This document shows, one piece after another, positions 48,043 through 57,704 of a stretch of DNA of 64,000 nt (positions are counted from its first letter, which is position 1; the number at the start of each line of letters is the position of its first letter). Under the pieces are notes generated by a model that saw only the letters and a list, made by a program, of their open reading frames with translations, made no database searches and was not told the DNA's origin. Origin of the DNA: Pseudarthrobacter sp. MM222 (GTDB lineage: Bacteria > Actinomycetota > Actinomycetes > Actinomycetales > Micrococcaceae); contig NZ_OX352321.1 of the NCBI RefSeq assembly GCF_947090775.1, forward strand, positions 868,001 to 932,000, given 5' to 3'. A program made the translations under genes and the position numbers.

Positions 48043-48065
48043 GTCGACCAGCCCCGGGGATCAGC

Positions 48066-48082
48066 GCGTGGGCGGGCCACGC
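48066..48082. terminator. short hairpin between cupin and PucR genes
   Basis: GCGTGG (48,066-48,071) pairs with CCACGC (48,077-48,082) around GCGGG in the 54-base convergent gap. Weak. Confidence 0.4.
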
Positions 48083-48096
48083 TCAAATGCGGGCGC

Positions 48097-49725
48097 CTAA
48101 TTGCGCCGTGCCCACAGCTGCAGCCATACGAGCAGACGCGTTTCGGCGTCGTCCAGGTCGATCCCGAAGAGGGATTCCACCCGCGACAAGCGGTACCGGA
48201 CCGTGTTGACGTGCACGTCCAGGGACTTTGCGGCCTCGATCGCGTTGCCGCCGCAGCTGAGGTAGGCGTGGATGGTCTCCTCGAAAGCCTTTTTATGCTG
48301 TTGGTCGTATTCCGCGATCCTGAGCGCGATGGCGCCGGGCAGTTGGCCCGCCGTCGTCAAGGAGGACACCATCCGGCGCAACTGCAGGCGGGAGCCGAGG
48401 GAGTCGTCGTCCGCGACCACGTCATCCGAATCCGCGGAGATACGGCCTTCGGTGACGTTGCGGACCAGCTCGGACAGAACCAGTTCCGCGTTGACTCGGG
48501 ACTGCGCCAAGCGGTCGATCGGGGCTGCCGTACCGAGCGCCGCCAGGACCGGGCGCGCGAGAAGCCGCCGTGCGTTCTGCACTATTTTCAGGAGCGCGGT
48601 TCGCTGGAATTGCCGTGAGGACTCGGTGGTCTGCGGCAGGACAATATAAACAATGTTGTCCGAGAGCCCGCAGACCGCCGACGGCAGCCGGATGGCGCAG
48701 GCGGTCCGGACGGTGTCGAAAAGCCGGAGGCGCGATTGCAGGGTCTCGGCCGCTATCGCGTCGGCGGGCCAGATCCCCAGGGCTGCAACGCGGACGGACC
48801 CGGCCGAGATTCCCAGCCTGATGGCGGCAAGCTCGGCGCGTTCCGGCTCGAACAGTAGCGGCTGGACCAGATCTATCTGGCGGGTCAGGTTTGAGACATA
48901 GGTCGTTCGTTTATGCAGGATGTGGAGCGCCGCAACGTTGGCGGCCTCCCGCAGGATCCGGTCCGCACCCTCGTTGGAGTGCTCCGCGAGTTCAAGGAGC
49001 CAGAGCGAGCCCAGAACGGCGTCGCCGGCCCGGATGGCGATAGCGGTCCGGCGAAGCAGCGGATCCTCCGTCGCCACGTTCAACGGGTTACTGGAGGCGT
49101 GGACACGTCGGTAATCCCTGTCCGTTTCCACGGAATGCGGCACATGCAGCCGCAGGATGGAACTCCGGCGGGTCTCATCGATGGGCTGGTCGGGGAGTGT
49201 TGAGTACGCCAGAATCGTCTGTTCGGGGTCGGCGATCGCGATGGCACCGCCGGCCTGGGCCGCAACTGTATTTGCCAGATCGAACAGGTCGCCGGGCCGG
49301 ATGTCCACCAGCGTGCGCCCCGACTGGCGGTGCGGGATGACGGCGGCGTCCATGATCTCCGCGAGCTGATGCCACGGAACAGAGTCTGACGCCCGGAAGA
49401 GGGCCATCCCCGTTTCCCGGGCGGCCGCCCGGAGCGATTCATCGGAGGCGCCGTTGGTCTTGTAGACCACAGCCACGTAACCCGCCTCGCTGAGCTCCCG
49501 GATCTTCGCGCGCAGACGCTTGCCGGACAGCGACAATCCGATGGCCAGGGCCACGGCGCCCGGGAACCTGGCGGGCGGGGCGGTCGAGTCGTAGAGAACC
49601 GAGCCAGCAACAAGCTGCCGGCTGTCGGCCGGCATTTCAATGAGGCTGAGAATTTCCGAACCGGCCGAGCGGGCCACGTCCGCCAGGGTGGGCAGGGCAT
49701 GCCCCGCCGCCGGAGCGGCCGTCAT
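48097..49725 (-). CDS. PucR-family transcriptional regulator
   Basis: 542 residues: N-terminal PucR-type sensor region (LPTLADVARSAGSEILSLIE), central GAF-like and GGDEF-like degenerate domains, and a C-terminal helix-turn-helix (HAYLSCGGNAIEAAKSLDVHVNTVRYRLSRVESLFGIDL). PucR proteins activate catabolic genes in response to substrate. It is divergent from the FMN oxidase gene across 133 bases, so it very probably controls the oxidase-ABC importer unit. Confidence 0.92.
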   Translation of the reverse strand: MTAAPAAGHALPTLADVARSAGSEILSLIEMPADSRQLVAGSVLYDSTAPPARFPGAVALAIGLSLSGKRLRAKIRELSEAGYVAVVYKTNGASDESLRAAARETGMALFRASDSVPWHQLAEIMDAAVIPHRQSGRTLVDIRPGDLFDLANTVAAQAGGAIAIADPEQTILAYSTLPDQPIDETRRSSILRLHVPHSVETDRDYRRVHASSNPLNVATEDPLLRRTAIAIRAGDAVLGSLWLLELAEHSNEGADRILREAANVAALHILHKRTTYVSNLTRQIDLVQPLLFEPERAELAAIRLGISAGSVRVAALGIWPADAIAAETLQSRLRLFDTVRTACAIRLPSAVCGLSDNIVYIVLPQTTESSRQFQRTALLKIVQNARRLLARPVLAALGTAAPIDRLAQSRVNAELVLSELVRNVTEGRISADSDDVVADDDSLGSRLQLRRMVSSLTTAGQLPGAIALRIAEYDQQHKKAFEETIHAYLSCGGNAIEAAKSLDVHVNTVRYRLSRVESLFGIDLDDAETRLLVWLQLWARRN

Positions 49726-49858
49726 CGATTCACGGCACGTTGCGTTTGGTAGTTGCTACTAATGACTGGCCCCTCAATTTGTCGCGATCTCCATAGTGGC
49801 GCGGAGTTTCAGTTCCTACGCTGAACCATAACGCAGGACAGCAAACGGAAGGCCCTCC

Positions 49859-51124
49859 TTGAAAATTAGCGAAGCCCGGCAGCTCATTCAGGTCAAGGCC
49901 CCCGTGTTTTCCCGACGACGGCGCGTGCTCGCCAACGCTTTCAACGTGGAGGAGTACCGGCAAGCAGCGCGGAAGGTATTGCCGGCGGGGATATTTGACT
50001 ATCTGGACGGCGGATCCGAAGACGAGGTGACGCTCCGCCGCAACCGGGCGGTCTTCGACTCCTGGGCGCTCATGCCCAGCTGGGGTCCTGTGTCCGGGCC
50101 GGATACCGCTACCACCCTCCTTGGCAAAGACAGCGCCCTCCCGCTCACCCTGACCCCGACAGGCGCGACCCGGCTGTTCCACCCCGAAGGTGAGCTGGCT
50201 GTCGCGGCTGCCGCGGACCGTGCCCGGATCCCCTATGGTCTGGCCGGCCTGAGCACGGTGCTGATGGAGACGGTCGCGGAGCGCCACCCGTCCCTCGACC
50301 GCTGGTTCAACTTTGGGCTCACCTCGGACGCGAAAGCGCTGAAGGCGAAGCTGGCGCGCTGCGAGGCGGCCGGGTTCAACACGCTGATAGTCGGCGTCGA
50401 TACGCGGGCATTGGGTTCGCGGGAACGGGACCTCCACAATGGATTCACCGCCCCGCCGGCGCTGACGCTCTCCACCATCGCGGACATCGCCCGGCATCCA
50501 AACTGGTGGGTAAATTTCCTGACCTCGGACGGCATCAGTTTCCCCAACCTGGATCCGCGCAGCGCCGCCGCCTCCTCCATGGTCACCCCGTCCATGTGGC
50601 AGCACATCCTGGGCCACTCGGATGCGACCAGTGGATGGCCGGAACTGGAGGCCTTGCGCCAGGCCTGGAGCGGGAAGATCGTGCTCAAGGGCTGTGTTAA
50701 CCCGGCCGACGTCGCGAAGGCTGCTGGTATTGGTGTGGATGCCGTCCAGTTGAGTAATCATGGCGGCCGCCAGCTGGATCACATGCTGAGCCCGATGGAT
50801 GTCCTGCAGGAATCCCGGCAGCGGGTGGGTGATTCGGTCGAGATCTACGTGGACTCCGGCGTCCGCCGGGGAAGCGACATCCTCAAGGCCCTGGCGCTTG
50901 GAGCCGACGCCTGCTCGATCGGACGGGCCTACCTCTATGGCTTGGTGGCGGCCGGAGCGCCCGGTGTCGAGCGCGTCATCGAGATTTTCGCGGATGAACT
51001 CCGGCGTACGATGACGCTAGTAGGAGTTTCCAGTATTCCCGAATTGAAGGCGCGTGGGGGTGAAATTATTCGCGACATCCGTCATTCCCCGGAAATTCTT
51101 GAAACGACCGTCTCCCTGCAATAA
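49859..51124 (+). CDS. FMN-dependent alpha-hydroxy-acid oxidase/dehydrogenase
   Basis: 421 residues, TIM-barrel of the glycolate oxidase/LldD family: FDYLDGGSEDEVTLRRN with substrate-binding Tyr48, LTPTGATRLFHPEGE, K277 in IVLKG, the catalytic HGGRQLD loop with H301 and R304, and FMN phosphate site DSGVRRGSDILKALALGAD. It oxidises a 2-hydroxy acid to the keto acid; which one is not clear. TTG start behind GGAAGGCC. The gene is the first of a plus-strand run with an amino-acid-type ABC importer, suggesting uptake and oxidation of the same or a linked compound (inference). Confidence 0.9.
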   Translation: MKISEARQLIQVKAPVFSRRRRVLANAFNVEEYRQAARKVLPAGIFDYLDGGSEDEVTLRRNRAVFDSWALMPSWGPVSGPDTATTLLGKDSALPLTLTPTGATRLFHPEGELAVAAAADRARIPYGLAGLSTVLMETVAERHPSLDRWFNFGLTSDAKALKAKLARCEAAGFNTLIVGVDTRALGSRERDLHNGFTAPPALTLSTIADIARHPNWWVNFLTSDGISFPNLDPRSAAASSMVTPSMWQHILGHSDATSGWPELEALRQAWSGKIVLKGCVNPADVAKAAGIGVDAVQLSNHGGRQLDHMLSPMDVLQESRQRVGDSVEIYVDSGVRRGSDILKALALGADACSIGRAYLYGLVAAGAPGVERVIEIFADELRRTMTLVGVSSIPELKARGGEIIRDIRHSPEILETTVSLQ

Positions 51125-51203
51125 CTATTTTCGAATTAGCACACCGTGCCTTCCCGCAGCGTCGCGGGAGACCCCACAAATCCCCGAACAGCTAAAGGAA
51201 ACC

Positions 51204-52106
51204 ATGCGCACTCGCTACCTGCTTCCCGTTCTCACCGTAGTCACGGCAATGTCGCTTTCGGGCTGCGTGAACAACAGCGAACCGGCCTCCACCGCGGCAG
51301 CGTCCGGAACGGCCGACGCCGTCACCGTGAAAAAGAACGACTCCATCGCGGCGTCGCTTCCCGAGAAGATCAAGTCCGCGGGTGTCCTTAACGTCGGTAT
51401 GGCCAACAATTACCCGCCCAACGAGTTCAAGGACGAGAACGGTGCACCTGCCGGCTGGGCCGTGGACCTGACCAAGGCCCTGGGCGACGTGCTCGGCCTG
51501 AAGGTCAACTTCGACATCGGTACTTTCGACAACATCCTCCCGTCCGTGAAGGCCGGAAAGGACGACCTGGGCGTGTCCTCCTTCACCGACACCCTGGAAC
51601 GCGAAAAGCAGGTGGATTTCGTGAACTACTACTCCGCCGGAATCCAGTGGGCCGCCCCGAAGGGTAAGACCGTTGACCCCGAGAACGCCTGCGGGCTCAA
51701 AGTCGCCGTCCAGGCCACCACCTACCAGGACACGCACGAGGTGCCCGCGAAGTCCAAGGCCTGCACCGACGCCGGAAAGCCGGCCATCGAAATCTTCAAG
51801 TACGACGCACAGGACCAGGCGACCAACGCCCTCACCGTTGGGCAGGTCGACGCCATGAGCGCCGACTCGCCGGTGACCCTTTACGCGATCTCCAAGACCA
51901 AGGACAAGCTGCAGACCGCCGGCGACGCCTTCGAGGTTGCGCCGTACGGGATGCCCGTGGCCAAGGACAGCGCCTTCACTCCGGTCCTCCAGAAGGCACT
52001 CCAGGCGCTGATCGACGACGGCACCTACAACAAGATCCTGTCCAAGTGGGGCGTCGAGTCCGGCGGGGTCAAGACGGCAACACTCAACGTGGCAGCCAAA
52101 GGGTAA
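51204..52106 (+). CDS. polar amino-acid-type ABC transporter substrate-binding lipoprotein
   Basis: 300 residues: signal peptide with lipobox (TAMSLSGC, Cys about 22), then an SBP_bac_3 fold (GVLNVGMANNYPPNEFKDEN, GWAVDLTKALGDVLGL, FDNILPSVKAGKDDLGVSSF, typical ligand-binding loops). ATG at 51,204 with AAAGGAAA. It is seven bases from the permease gene. Specificity is probably a polar or modified amino acid; it cannot be fixed from sequence. Confidence 0.92.
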   Translation: MRTRYLLPVLTVVTAMSLSGCVNNSEPASTAAASGTADAVTVKKNDSIAASLPEKIKSAGVLNVGMANNYPPNEFKDENGAPAGWAVDLTKALGDVLGLKVNFDIGTFDNILPSVKAGKDDLGVSSFTDTLEREKQVDFVNYYSAGIQWAAPKGKTVDPENACGLKVAVQATTYQDTHEVPAKSKACTDAGKPAIEIFKYDAQDQATNALTVGQVDAMSADSPVTLYAISKTKDKLQTAGDAFEVAPYGMPVAKDSAFTPVLQKALQALIDDGTYNKILSKWGVESGGVKTATLNVAAKG

Positions 52107-52112
52107 CCAGAC

Positions 52113-53126
52113 ATGAGCGAGCCGAAAACCGACAGAATGACCGGGGCCGGGCCCGGCCGTTCGTCCCGGGCGGGCGGCGGGACAGTCGAGGAACCGACGC
52201 CGATCGTCGCCGTCCCGCTGCGGCACCCGTGGCGGATCCTGGTGGCCGTGGTCCTGGTCCTGATGCTCGCGGTCTTCGTGCTGGACGCCGCCCAACGTCC
52301 GGACTACGGCTGGCCCGAGGTTGGGAAGTACATCTTCGACCGCCGGATCAGCCAGGCAGCCTGGGTGACACTGTCGCTGACGGTCTACGCCATGGTGGGT
52401 GCCATCGTTCTGGGCCTGCTGCTGGCCATCATGCGGCTTTCGCCGAACCCGGTGCTGCGGAGTGTGGCCTGGTTGTACATCTGGGTGTTCCGCGGGACCC
52501 CGGTTTACGTGCAGCTTGTCTTCTGGGGCATCGTGGCGTTGATCTACCCGGTGTTCACCTTAGGCATCCCGTTCATGACGCCGTGGGTGACCATCCCGAA
52601 TGAGATCTTCACCAACCTGTTCATCACCGCAGTGATCGGGCTGGCGCTTAATGAGGCCGCCTACATGTCCGAGATTGTGCGCGCGGGGCTGTTGTCCGTG
52701 GACCAGGGCCAGGAGGAAGCCTCGACGGCGCTGGCCATGTCCTGGGGACAGACCATGCGGTATGTCGTGGTTCCGCAGGCCATGAAGATCATCATTCCCC
52801 CCACCGGCAATGAGGTGATCTCGATGCTCAAGACCACCTCCCTGGTGGCGGCGATTCCCTTGAGCGTTGACCTCTATGGCGTGTCCCGGGGCATCTCCGC
52901 CGTGACGTTCACGCCGGTACCGCTGCTGATCGTGGCGTCCCTCTGGTACCTGCTCTTCACGTCCGCCCTGATGGTGGGCCAGCACTTCATTGAAAAGCGG
53001 TTCTCCCGGGGAACCGGACGGCTCAAGACCGGCAAAGAACCGGCATCGCCGGAGCCGGCCCCGACGGCGGTTCCGGGCACCGTTCCGGGCGGGCCGCTTG
53101 GCACAGACTTTGGAGGAAAGGGATGA
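52113..53126 (+). CDS. amino-acid ABC transporter permease
   Basis: 337 residues. HisM/GlnP-type permease: leader helix ([16 protein letters not shown]), the family block [38 protein letters not shown], and the EAA loop ([24 protein letters not shown]), followed by [17 protein letters not shown]. The N-terminal 40 residues and C-terminal 40 residues are low-complexity tails. It overlaps the ATPase gene by 4 bases. Confidence 0.93.
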   Translation: MSEPKTDRMTGAGPGRSSRAGGGTVEEPTPIVAVPLRHPWRILVAVVLVLMLAVFVLDAAQRPDYGWPEVGKYIFDRRISQAAWVTLSLTVYAMVGAIVLGLLLAIMRLSPNPVLRSVAWLYIWVFRGTPVYVQLVFWGIVALIYPVFTLGIPFMTPWVTIPNEIFTNLFITAVIGLALNEAAYMSEIVRAGLLSVDQGQEEASTALAMSWGQTMRYVVVPQAMKIIIPPTGNEVISMLKTTSLVAAIPLSVDLYGVSRGISAVTFTPVPLLIVASLWYLLFTSALMVGQHFIEKRFSRGTGRLKTGKEPASPEPAPTAVPGTVPGGPLGTDFGGKG

Positions 53127-53890
53127 CGGACATGCCAATGGTCCTTGCAGACCGGGTTTCGAAGAACTTCGGCGCCAACAGGGTGCTCCGCGGCATCAGT
53201 CTGGAGGTCAACGCGGGTGAAGTGCTCTGCATCGTGGGGCCCAGCGGTTCGGGGAAATCCACGTTCCTGCGGTGCATCAACCACCTGGAACGGGTGGATG
53301 CGGGGCGGCTCTCGGTCGACGGGCAGCTGGTCGGCTACCGCCAGAAGGGGGACAAGCTCTACGAACTGAAGCTCAAGGAAGCGGCCCTGCAACGCCAGGA
53401 AATCGGAATGGTGTTCCAGCGCTTCAACCTGTTCCCGCACCTGACGGCCGTGGAGAACATCATCCTGGCTCCGATGCGGGTGAAGCGGCTGTCCAAGGCC
53501 GCCGCCACTGCCCGGGCCAGGGAACTGCTGGAACGTGTGGGCCTGGGCGACAAGGGAGACCACTACCCGGCGCATCTGTCGGGCGGACAGCAGCAGCGCG
53601 TGGCGATTGCCCGCGCCCTCGCCATGGACCCGAAGCTGATGCTCTTCGATGAACCGACGAGCGCGCTGGACCCGGAACTGGTGGGTGAGGTCCTCGACGT
53701 CATGAAGGAGCTGGCCCGGACCGGCATGACCATGATCGTGGTGACGCACGAGATGGGGTTCGCCCGGGAGGTGGCGGACACGCTGGTCTTCATGGATGAG
53801 GGCGTAGTGGTGGAGGCCGGACCACCGCGGCAGGTCCTCAGCGATCCGCAGCATGACCGAACCAAGGCGTTCCTCTCCAAGGTCCTGTGA
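53123..53890 (+). CDS. amino-acid ABC transporter ATP-binding protein
   Basis: 255 residues, GlnQ/HisP type: Walker [11 protein letters not shown]-loop [16 protein letters not shown], signature [15 protein letters not shown], Walker [17 protein letters not shown]-loop VVTHEMGFA. It completes the binding protein-permease-ATPase importer. The start overlaps the permease stop (ATGA). Confidence 0.94.
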   Translation: MTDMPMVLADRVSKNFGANRVLRGISLEVNAGEVLCIVGPSGSGKSTFLRCINHLERVDAGRLSVDGQLVGYRQKGDKLYELKLKEAALQRQEIGMVFQRFNLFPHLTAVENIILAPMRVKRLSKAAATARARELLERVGLGDKGDHYPAHLSGGQQQRVAIARALAMDPKLMLFDEPTSALDPELVGEVLDVMKELARTGMTMIVVTHEMGFAREVADTLVFMDEGVVVEAGPPRQVLSDPQHDRTKAFLSKVL

Positions 53891-53944
53891 CTCCGAGGGG
53901 CCTGTGGCTCCGGCGGCTGACACGGAGCTCTGATCGGCAGCAAC

Positions 53945-54169
53945 GGGGGACATGCTCATTCTTCGCGGCCACGCTGAGGGGACATGCTCATTCTTCGCGG
54001 GCGTGTTGGGGAAACATGCTCATAGTTGGCCGCCACGACTGGACATGATGCCACTATGTCCATCGCACACGTCCGCCCCGGGACATGCTCATTCTTCGCG
54101 GGGGTGTCCACGGGGCATGCTCATTCTTTGCGGCCACTTTGAAGGGACATGCTCATTCTTCGCGGCCAC
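53945..54169 (+). repeat. cluster of ~22-bp direct repeats (GGGACATGCTCATTCTTCGC type)
   Basis: In the ~305-base gap between the ABC importer and the MFS gene, the unit ACATGCTCATTCTTCGCGG occurs at 53,950-53,968, 53,982-54,000, 54,083-54,101 and 54,147-54,165, with a one-base variant at 54,115-54,133 and a degenerate copy at 54,014-54,031. All are in the same orientation, usually preceded by GGG(G) and often followed by CCAC. Two copies are followed by related CGAC(T/C)GGACAT segments, and GGACAT...ATGTCC (54,041-54,061) forms an inverted repeat. There is no ORF for a transposase. Spacing is irregular, so this is not a CRISPR. It may be the end of a degraded insertion element or a binding-site array. 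Confidence 0.85.
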
Positions 54170-54197
54170 GACCGGACATTGTGCCCCCGCTGCAGTC

Positions 54198-55577
54198 ATG
54201 GGACAGACTGTTGCCGTGAGCAACTCTCCCCAAACCGGCCTCGCCGTTGCCGGTCTTAGCCTCGGCACGGCGCTGAACCCGCTGAACTCCTCCATGATCG
54301 CCGTCGCCCTCGTGGTGCTGCGCGCCGATTTCGGGCTCGACGTCGCCACGGTCACCTGGGTGATCACAGCGTTCTACCTCACGTCCGCGGCGGGTCAGCC
54401 GCTCATGGGCAGGCTGGCGGACCGCTTTGGCCCGCGCAGGCTGTTCATGTTCGGCATGGCCCTGGTAACGGTGACGTGCGCGGTCGCCCCCTTCACGCCA
54501 AACTTCGCTCTTCTCTGCGTGGCACGTGCCTTCATGGCCCTCGGCACCGCGACAGCCTACCCGAGCGCCGTCGTTCTGGTCGGGGCGTTGGCGCGGCAGG
54601 CAAACGTGAAGTCCACGCAGCCTTTGGGCCGGATCCAGATGGCCAACACGTCCGCCGCAGCCGTCGGGCCTGTGGTGGGCGGGCTGCTGGTGAGCCTGAT
54701 CGGTTGGCAGGCACTCTTTCTGATCAACGTCCCGCTGGCGCTGGCCGCCATCCTCCTGGTCCGGCGCTATGCTCCCGATGACGAGGAACGTGAACGCGGC
54801 CGGGCCGCCGAGTTGCTGCGCGATTCGGACATCCCGGGCATCCTCGCGTTCCTGGGGGCCATGGTGCTGGTGATGATGGCGCTGCTGGACGTGCTGCCGG
54901 GATACCGTTGGTGGCTGCTGGGCAGCGGAACCCTGCTGGGGGTGCTGTTTGCGTGGCGGGAGCTACGGTTCAGCCCGCCGTTCCTGGACTTGCGGCTGCT
55001 CGGCCGGAACCGGCCGCTGCTGCTGGTATACCTCGGATTCGCCATCTTCAGCGCTGTCTACTACTTCGCGTTCTTCGGCTTGCCGCAGCTGCTGCAGGAA
55101 GCCGGCGGCTACGATCCCGGCGTCGTGGGGCTGCTGATGCTGCCGCTGGCCGCAATGTCGGTAGTGATCACGCCGCTCGCGGTCCGCTCGATCGACCGTT
55201 TCGGCGTGAAGCAGGTGCTGATAGCCGGCGTCGTCCTGCTAGTTGGGGCGTCCGGGGCCATGTGGCTGCTGACGGCGTCGTTCAACATTCCACTGGTGCT
55301 GGCGCTCACGGCCTTGCTGGGCGTGCCCTACGGAGTGGTGGGCCTCGCCTCCAGCCAGGGCATGTACCTCTCCACCCGGCCGGAGGAGCGTGGCGTGGCG
55401 GCCGGGATCTACCAGACCTGCCGTTACCTCGGCGCCATCGCCGCGACGGTGCTGATCGGCATCTTCTACGGCACCGGCGTGAACCAAGCGAACTGGGGCC
55501 TGATGGTGTTCGTGATGCTGGGACTCGGCGCTGTGGTCTTCGTGGTCTCGCTGTTGTGGCGGGAGCGGCACGCCTAG
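54198..55577 (+). CDS. MFS drug-efflux-type transporter
   Basis: 459 residues with about 12-14 transmembrane helices. The first helix region (LGTALNPLNSSMIAVAL, then VTWVITAFYLTSAAGQPLMGRLADRFGPRR) is typical of the DHA2/QacA-EmrB exporters. Drug or metabolite proton antiport is expected. ATG at 54,198 chosen; a GTG at 54,216 (VSNSPQTG) is an equally likely start. The open frame runs further upstream through the repeat cluster, but that part is not coding-like. Confidence 0.88.
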   Translation: MGQTVAVSNSPQTGLAVAGLSLGTALNPLNSSMIAVALVVLRADFGLDVATVTWVITAFYLTSAAGQPLMGRLADRFGPRRLFMFGMALVTVTCAVAPFTPNFALLCVARAFMALGTATAYPSAVVLVGALARQANVKSTQPLGRIQMANTSAAAVGPVVGGLLVSLIGWQALFLINVPLALAAILLVRRYAPDDEERERGRAAELLRDSDIPGILAFLGAMVLVMMALLDVLPGYRWWLLGSGTLLGVLFAWRELRFSPPFLDLRLLGRNRPLLLVYLGFAIFSAVYYFAFFGLPQLLQEAGGYDPGVVGLLMLPLAAMSVVITPLAVRSIDRFGVKQVLIAGVVLLVGASGAMWLLTASFNIPLVLALTALLGVPYGVVGLASSQGMYLSTRPEERGVAAGIYQTCRYLGAIAATVLIGIFYGTGVNQANWGLMVFVMLGLGAVVFVVSLLWRERHA

Positions 55578-55598
55578 GCGCGCCGCTCCCATCGCTAG

Positions 55599-57704
55599 CT
55601 ACTCGCAGGCCACCCCGTCGCGGTCACGGTCCAAAGCGAAGCTGTAGCCAGGCTGGCCCGCACGGATCGGTGCAGCACCGGCGTTGCGCACCGCGGTGCA
55701 GTTGGCGTAGTAGACGGGTGCGGGCGCCGGAGCGGGCGGCGCCGGAGCGGGCGGTGCCGGGGCAGGAGCCGGGGCGGGAGCCGGTGCGGGCGGCGGCGTG
55801 GGTTCCGGTTCCGATGCTGGGGGCAGGGGTGCGGGCTGGTTCGTGGGAACGGTCGCGTCCGGGCAGTCCTGCAGGATGATCTGCATCCGGTCGTGTTCAG
55901 CCTGCGTCACCCAGAGGCTGTAGGTGGCCTTCACCGCGATCTGACGAGCGACGTAAGGGCACCAGAAGTTCCGGTTCGGCGGCAGCCAGGTGGCGGCGTC
56001 GCCGTCGCCCTTCTGCATGTTGGCGGGACCGTCCGCAGCCAGCAGGTTAAGGGGATCGTTGGCGAACGCGGTCCGCTGTCCCGGGGTCAGCTGCTGGGCG
56101 CCCTTCTGCCACGCGTCGCTGAGCGCCACTACATGGTCAATCTGCACCGCGGTGCTGGTGGTGGTGCCGCGCTGGAACGCGATGGTGGTGGCCGTGTACG
56201 GGTCGTGCAGGGTCCCGGTCTCCACCTTGCAGGGAACGCTGTTGGTGTACGTGATCGAGACGAGGTCGCGCCTGAGGATGTCGTTGCGGGTGTCGCAACC
56301 GTTCTTATCCACGTCCAACCACGCCTGGCCGAACAGGTCCCGGTCGTAGCCGGTCTGGGGAGCGCGGCCCTTGATGGGGAGCGTGGCCAGCTGGTCAAGG
56401 GCGCGGCTTTCGAACGGCGGCTGGTAGTTCGGCGCGGTGTACAGGCCCGGCAGGTAATAGCCGGCGACGTCGGCAATCAGGTGGGCGTTCCCGGTGGAGC
56501 GGTTGAGAAGGTTGACCCGGCCGTCGGCTCCAACCGGAACGGTGACGAGGTTGGGCACGGTCTGGCTGGTGGCGAAGTTGAGGTTTGAGGCGGTGGGGAG
56601 CTGGGAGCCGGACGCATAGGCGGTGATGAATCCGAACGATTTCGCCTCGGTGACCGTGAGATTGAAGACGACGGCGGCGACGTTGGCGGGGATGATGCCG
56701 CTGCCGCCCACTTTGAATGACACCGAAGAATCGGCGCGCGCAACTCCGGTGTCTCGAGTATCGAGGAAGCGGGACGGTTCCAGGGACTGGAAGGCGCCAG
56801 GGGTGGACGGCGACCCGGTGAGATAGTAGCCCGAGACGTCGGCAATGAGCTGGGTTGTGTCGGAGGAGCGGTTGTAAAGCGTGACTTGACCGTCTGCTCC
56901 GACCGGGACGGTGACCAGGTTGGGCACGGTCTGCCCCTTGGCGAAATTGAGGTTGGACGCGTCGGGGAGCTGGGAACCCGACGCGTACGCGGTGATGAAG
57001 CCGAAGGATTTCGCCTCGGTCACTGTCAGGTTGAAGACAACAGCGGAGACGTCCGCGGGGATCCCTTTCTCGCCGCCGACCTTGAATGACACCGTCGAGT
57101 CTCCGCGGACGGTCCCGGTGCGGCGGGTGTCGAGGAAACGGGACGGCTCAAGGGGCTGGAAGGTGCCCGGCGCGGTGGCGTTGCCGGCCACGAAGTAGCC
57201 GGAGACGTCGGCGATGAGCTGGGCGGTGCCGGAGGAGTGGTTGTGCAGCTTGACCATGCCGTCGTCCCCGACCCGGACGGTTACCTGGTTCGCGACCGTC
57301 TGGCCCTTGGCGAAGTTCAGGTTGGAGGCATCCGGCAGGTCGGAACCGGACGCGTAGGCGGTGACGAACCCAAAGGACTTCGCCTCGGTGACCGTCAGGT
57401 TGAAAACGACGGCGGAGACTTTCTCGGGAATACCCGGAACATCGCTTACGCGGAAAGACGTAGTCCCGTTACTGGGCACCGCACCACGGCGCCGTGTATC
57501 AAGCGCCCGGAATGGATTAACCGGCACCTGTGACCCGGCGGCGGGCGACTCACCTTCCACCTCGGAGGTTGCCACCGTCAGCGGAGAAACTTGGAGAGCG
57601 TTAGCCGCGGCCGCTGTGGCCGGTAGCGCCGTAAGCAGTTGCGCCGCGGTGGCGAGCACGGCCGCCAGAATAGTCAGGTGCCGTCGCGGCGCGTTGCTTT
57701 TCAA
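55599..57704 (-). CDS. secreted protein: three N-terminal repeats, HNH (DUF1524-like) nuclease domain, excalibur domain
   Basis: 701 residues. Signal peptide (LTILAAVLATAAQLLTALPATAAA). Three ~120-residue repeats lie at ~64-182, 186-305 and 309-420, each with RxLDTR, VVFNLTVTEAKSFGF(I/V)TAYASG and LIADVxGY. Then a GmrSD/DUF1524-type HNH nuclease domain (~440-615) with catalytic-like QIDHVVALSDAW and FANDPLNLLAADGPANMQKG, a long Pro/Ala linker, and a C-terminal excalibur calcium-binding motif (DRDRDGVACE, 664-701). It is extracellular; a nutritional or antagonistic nuclease is inferred. It converges with the MFS gene. Confidence 0.88.
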   Translation of the reverse strand: MKSNAPRRHLTILAAVLATAAQLLTALPATAAAANALQVSPLTVATSEVEGESPAAGSQVPVNPFRALDTRRRGAVPSNGTTSFRVSDVPGIPEKVSAVVFNLTVTEAKSFGFVTAYASGSDLPDASNLNFAKGQTVANQVTVRVGDDGMVKLHNHSSGTAQLIADVSGYFVAGNATAPGTFQPLEPSRFLDTRRTGTVRGDSTVSFKVGGEKGIPADVSAVVFNLTVTEAKSFGFITAYASGSQLPDASNLNFAKGQTVPNLVTVPVGADGQVTLYNRSSDTTQLIADVSGYYLTGSPSTPGAFQSLEPSRFLDTRDTGVARADSSVSFKVGGSGIIPANVAAVVFNLTVTEAKSFGFITAYASGSQLPTASNLNFATSQTVPNLVTVPVGADGRVNLLNRSTGNAHLIADVAGYYLPGLYTAPNYQPPFESRALDQLATLPIKGRAPQTGYDRDLFGQAWLDVDKNGCDTRNDILRRDLVSITYTNSVPCKVETGTLHDPYTATTIAFQRGTTTSTAVQIDHVVALSDAWQKGAQQLTPGQRTAFANDPLNLLAADGPANMQKGDGDAATWLPPNRNFWCPYVARQIAVKATYSLWVTQAEHDRMQIILQDCPDATVPTNQPAPLPPASEPEPTPPPAPAPAPAPAPAPPAPAPPAPAPAPVYYANCTAVRNAGAAPIRAGQPGYSFALDRDRDGVACE
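56445..57515 (-). repeat. three coding tandem repeats (~360 bp each) in the secreted nuclease gene
   Basis: Units approximately 57,515-57,159, 57,149-56,790 and 56,780-56,445. They share blocks such as VTEAKSFGF and ASNLNFA; units 2 and 3 are the most alike, suggesting recent internal duplication. The boundaries are approximate, set from the protein alignment by eye. Confidence 0.75.

Noticed and set aside
53945..54169. CRISPR array
   Set aside because: Spacing between repeats is irregular, copies are imperfect, units are short and no cas genes are nearby.
53952..54197. N-terminal extension of the MFS protein through the repeat cluster
   Set aside because: The frame is open but translates repeated DNA with no conserved character; normal family N-termini begin at the later starts.
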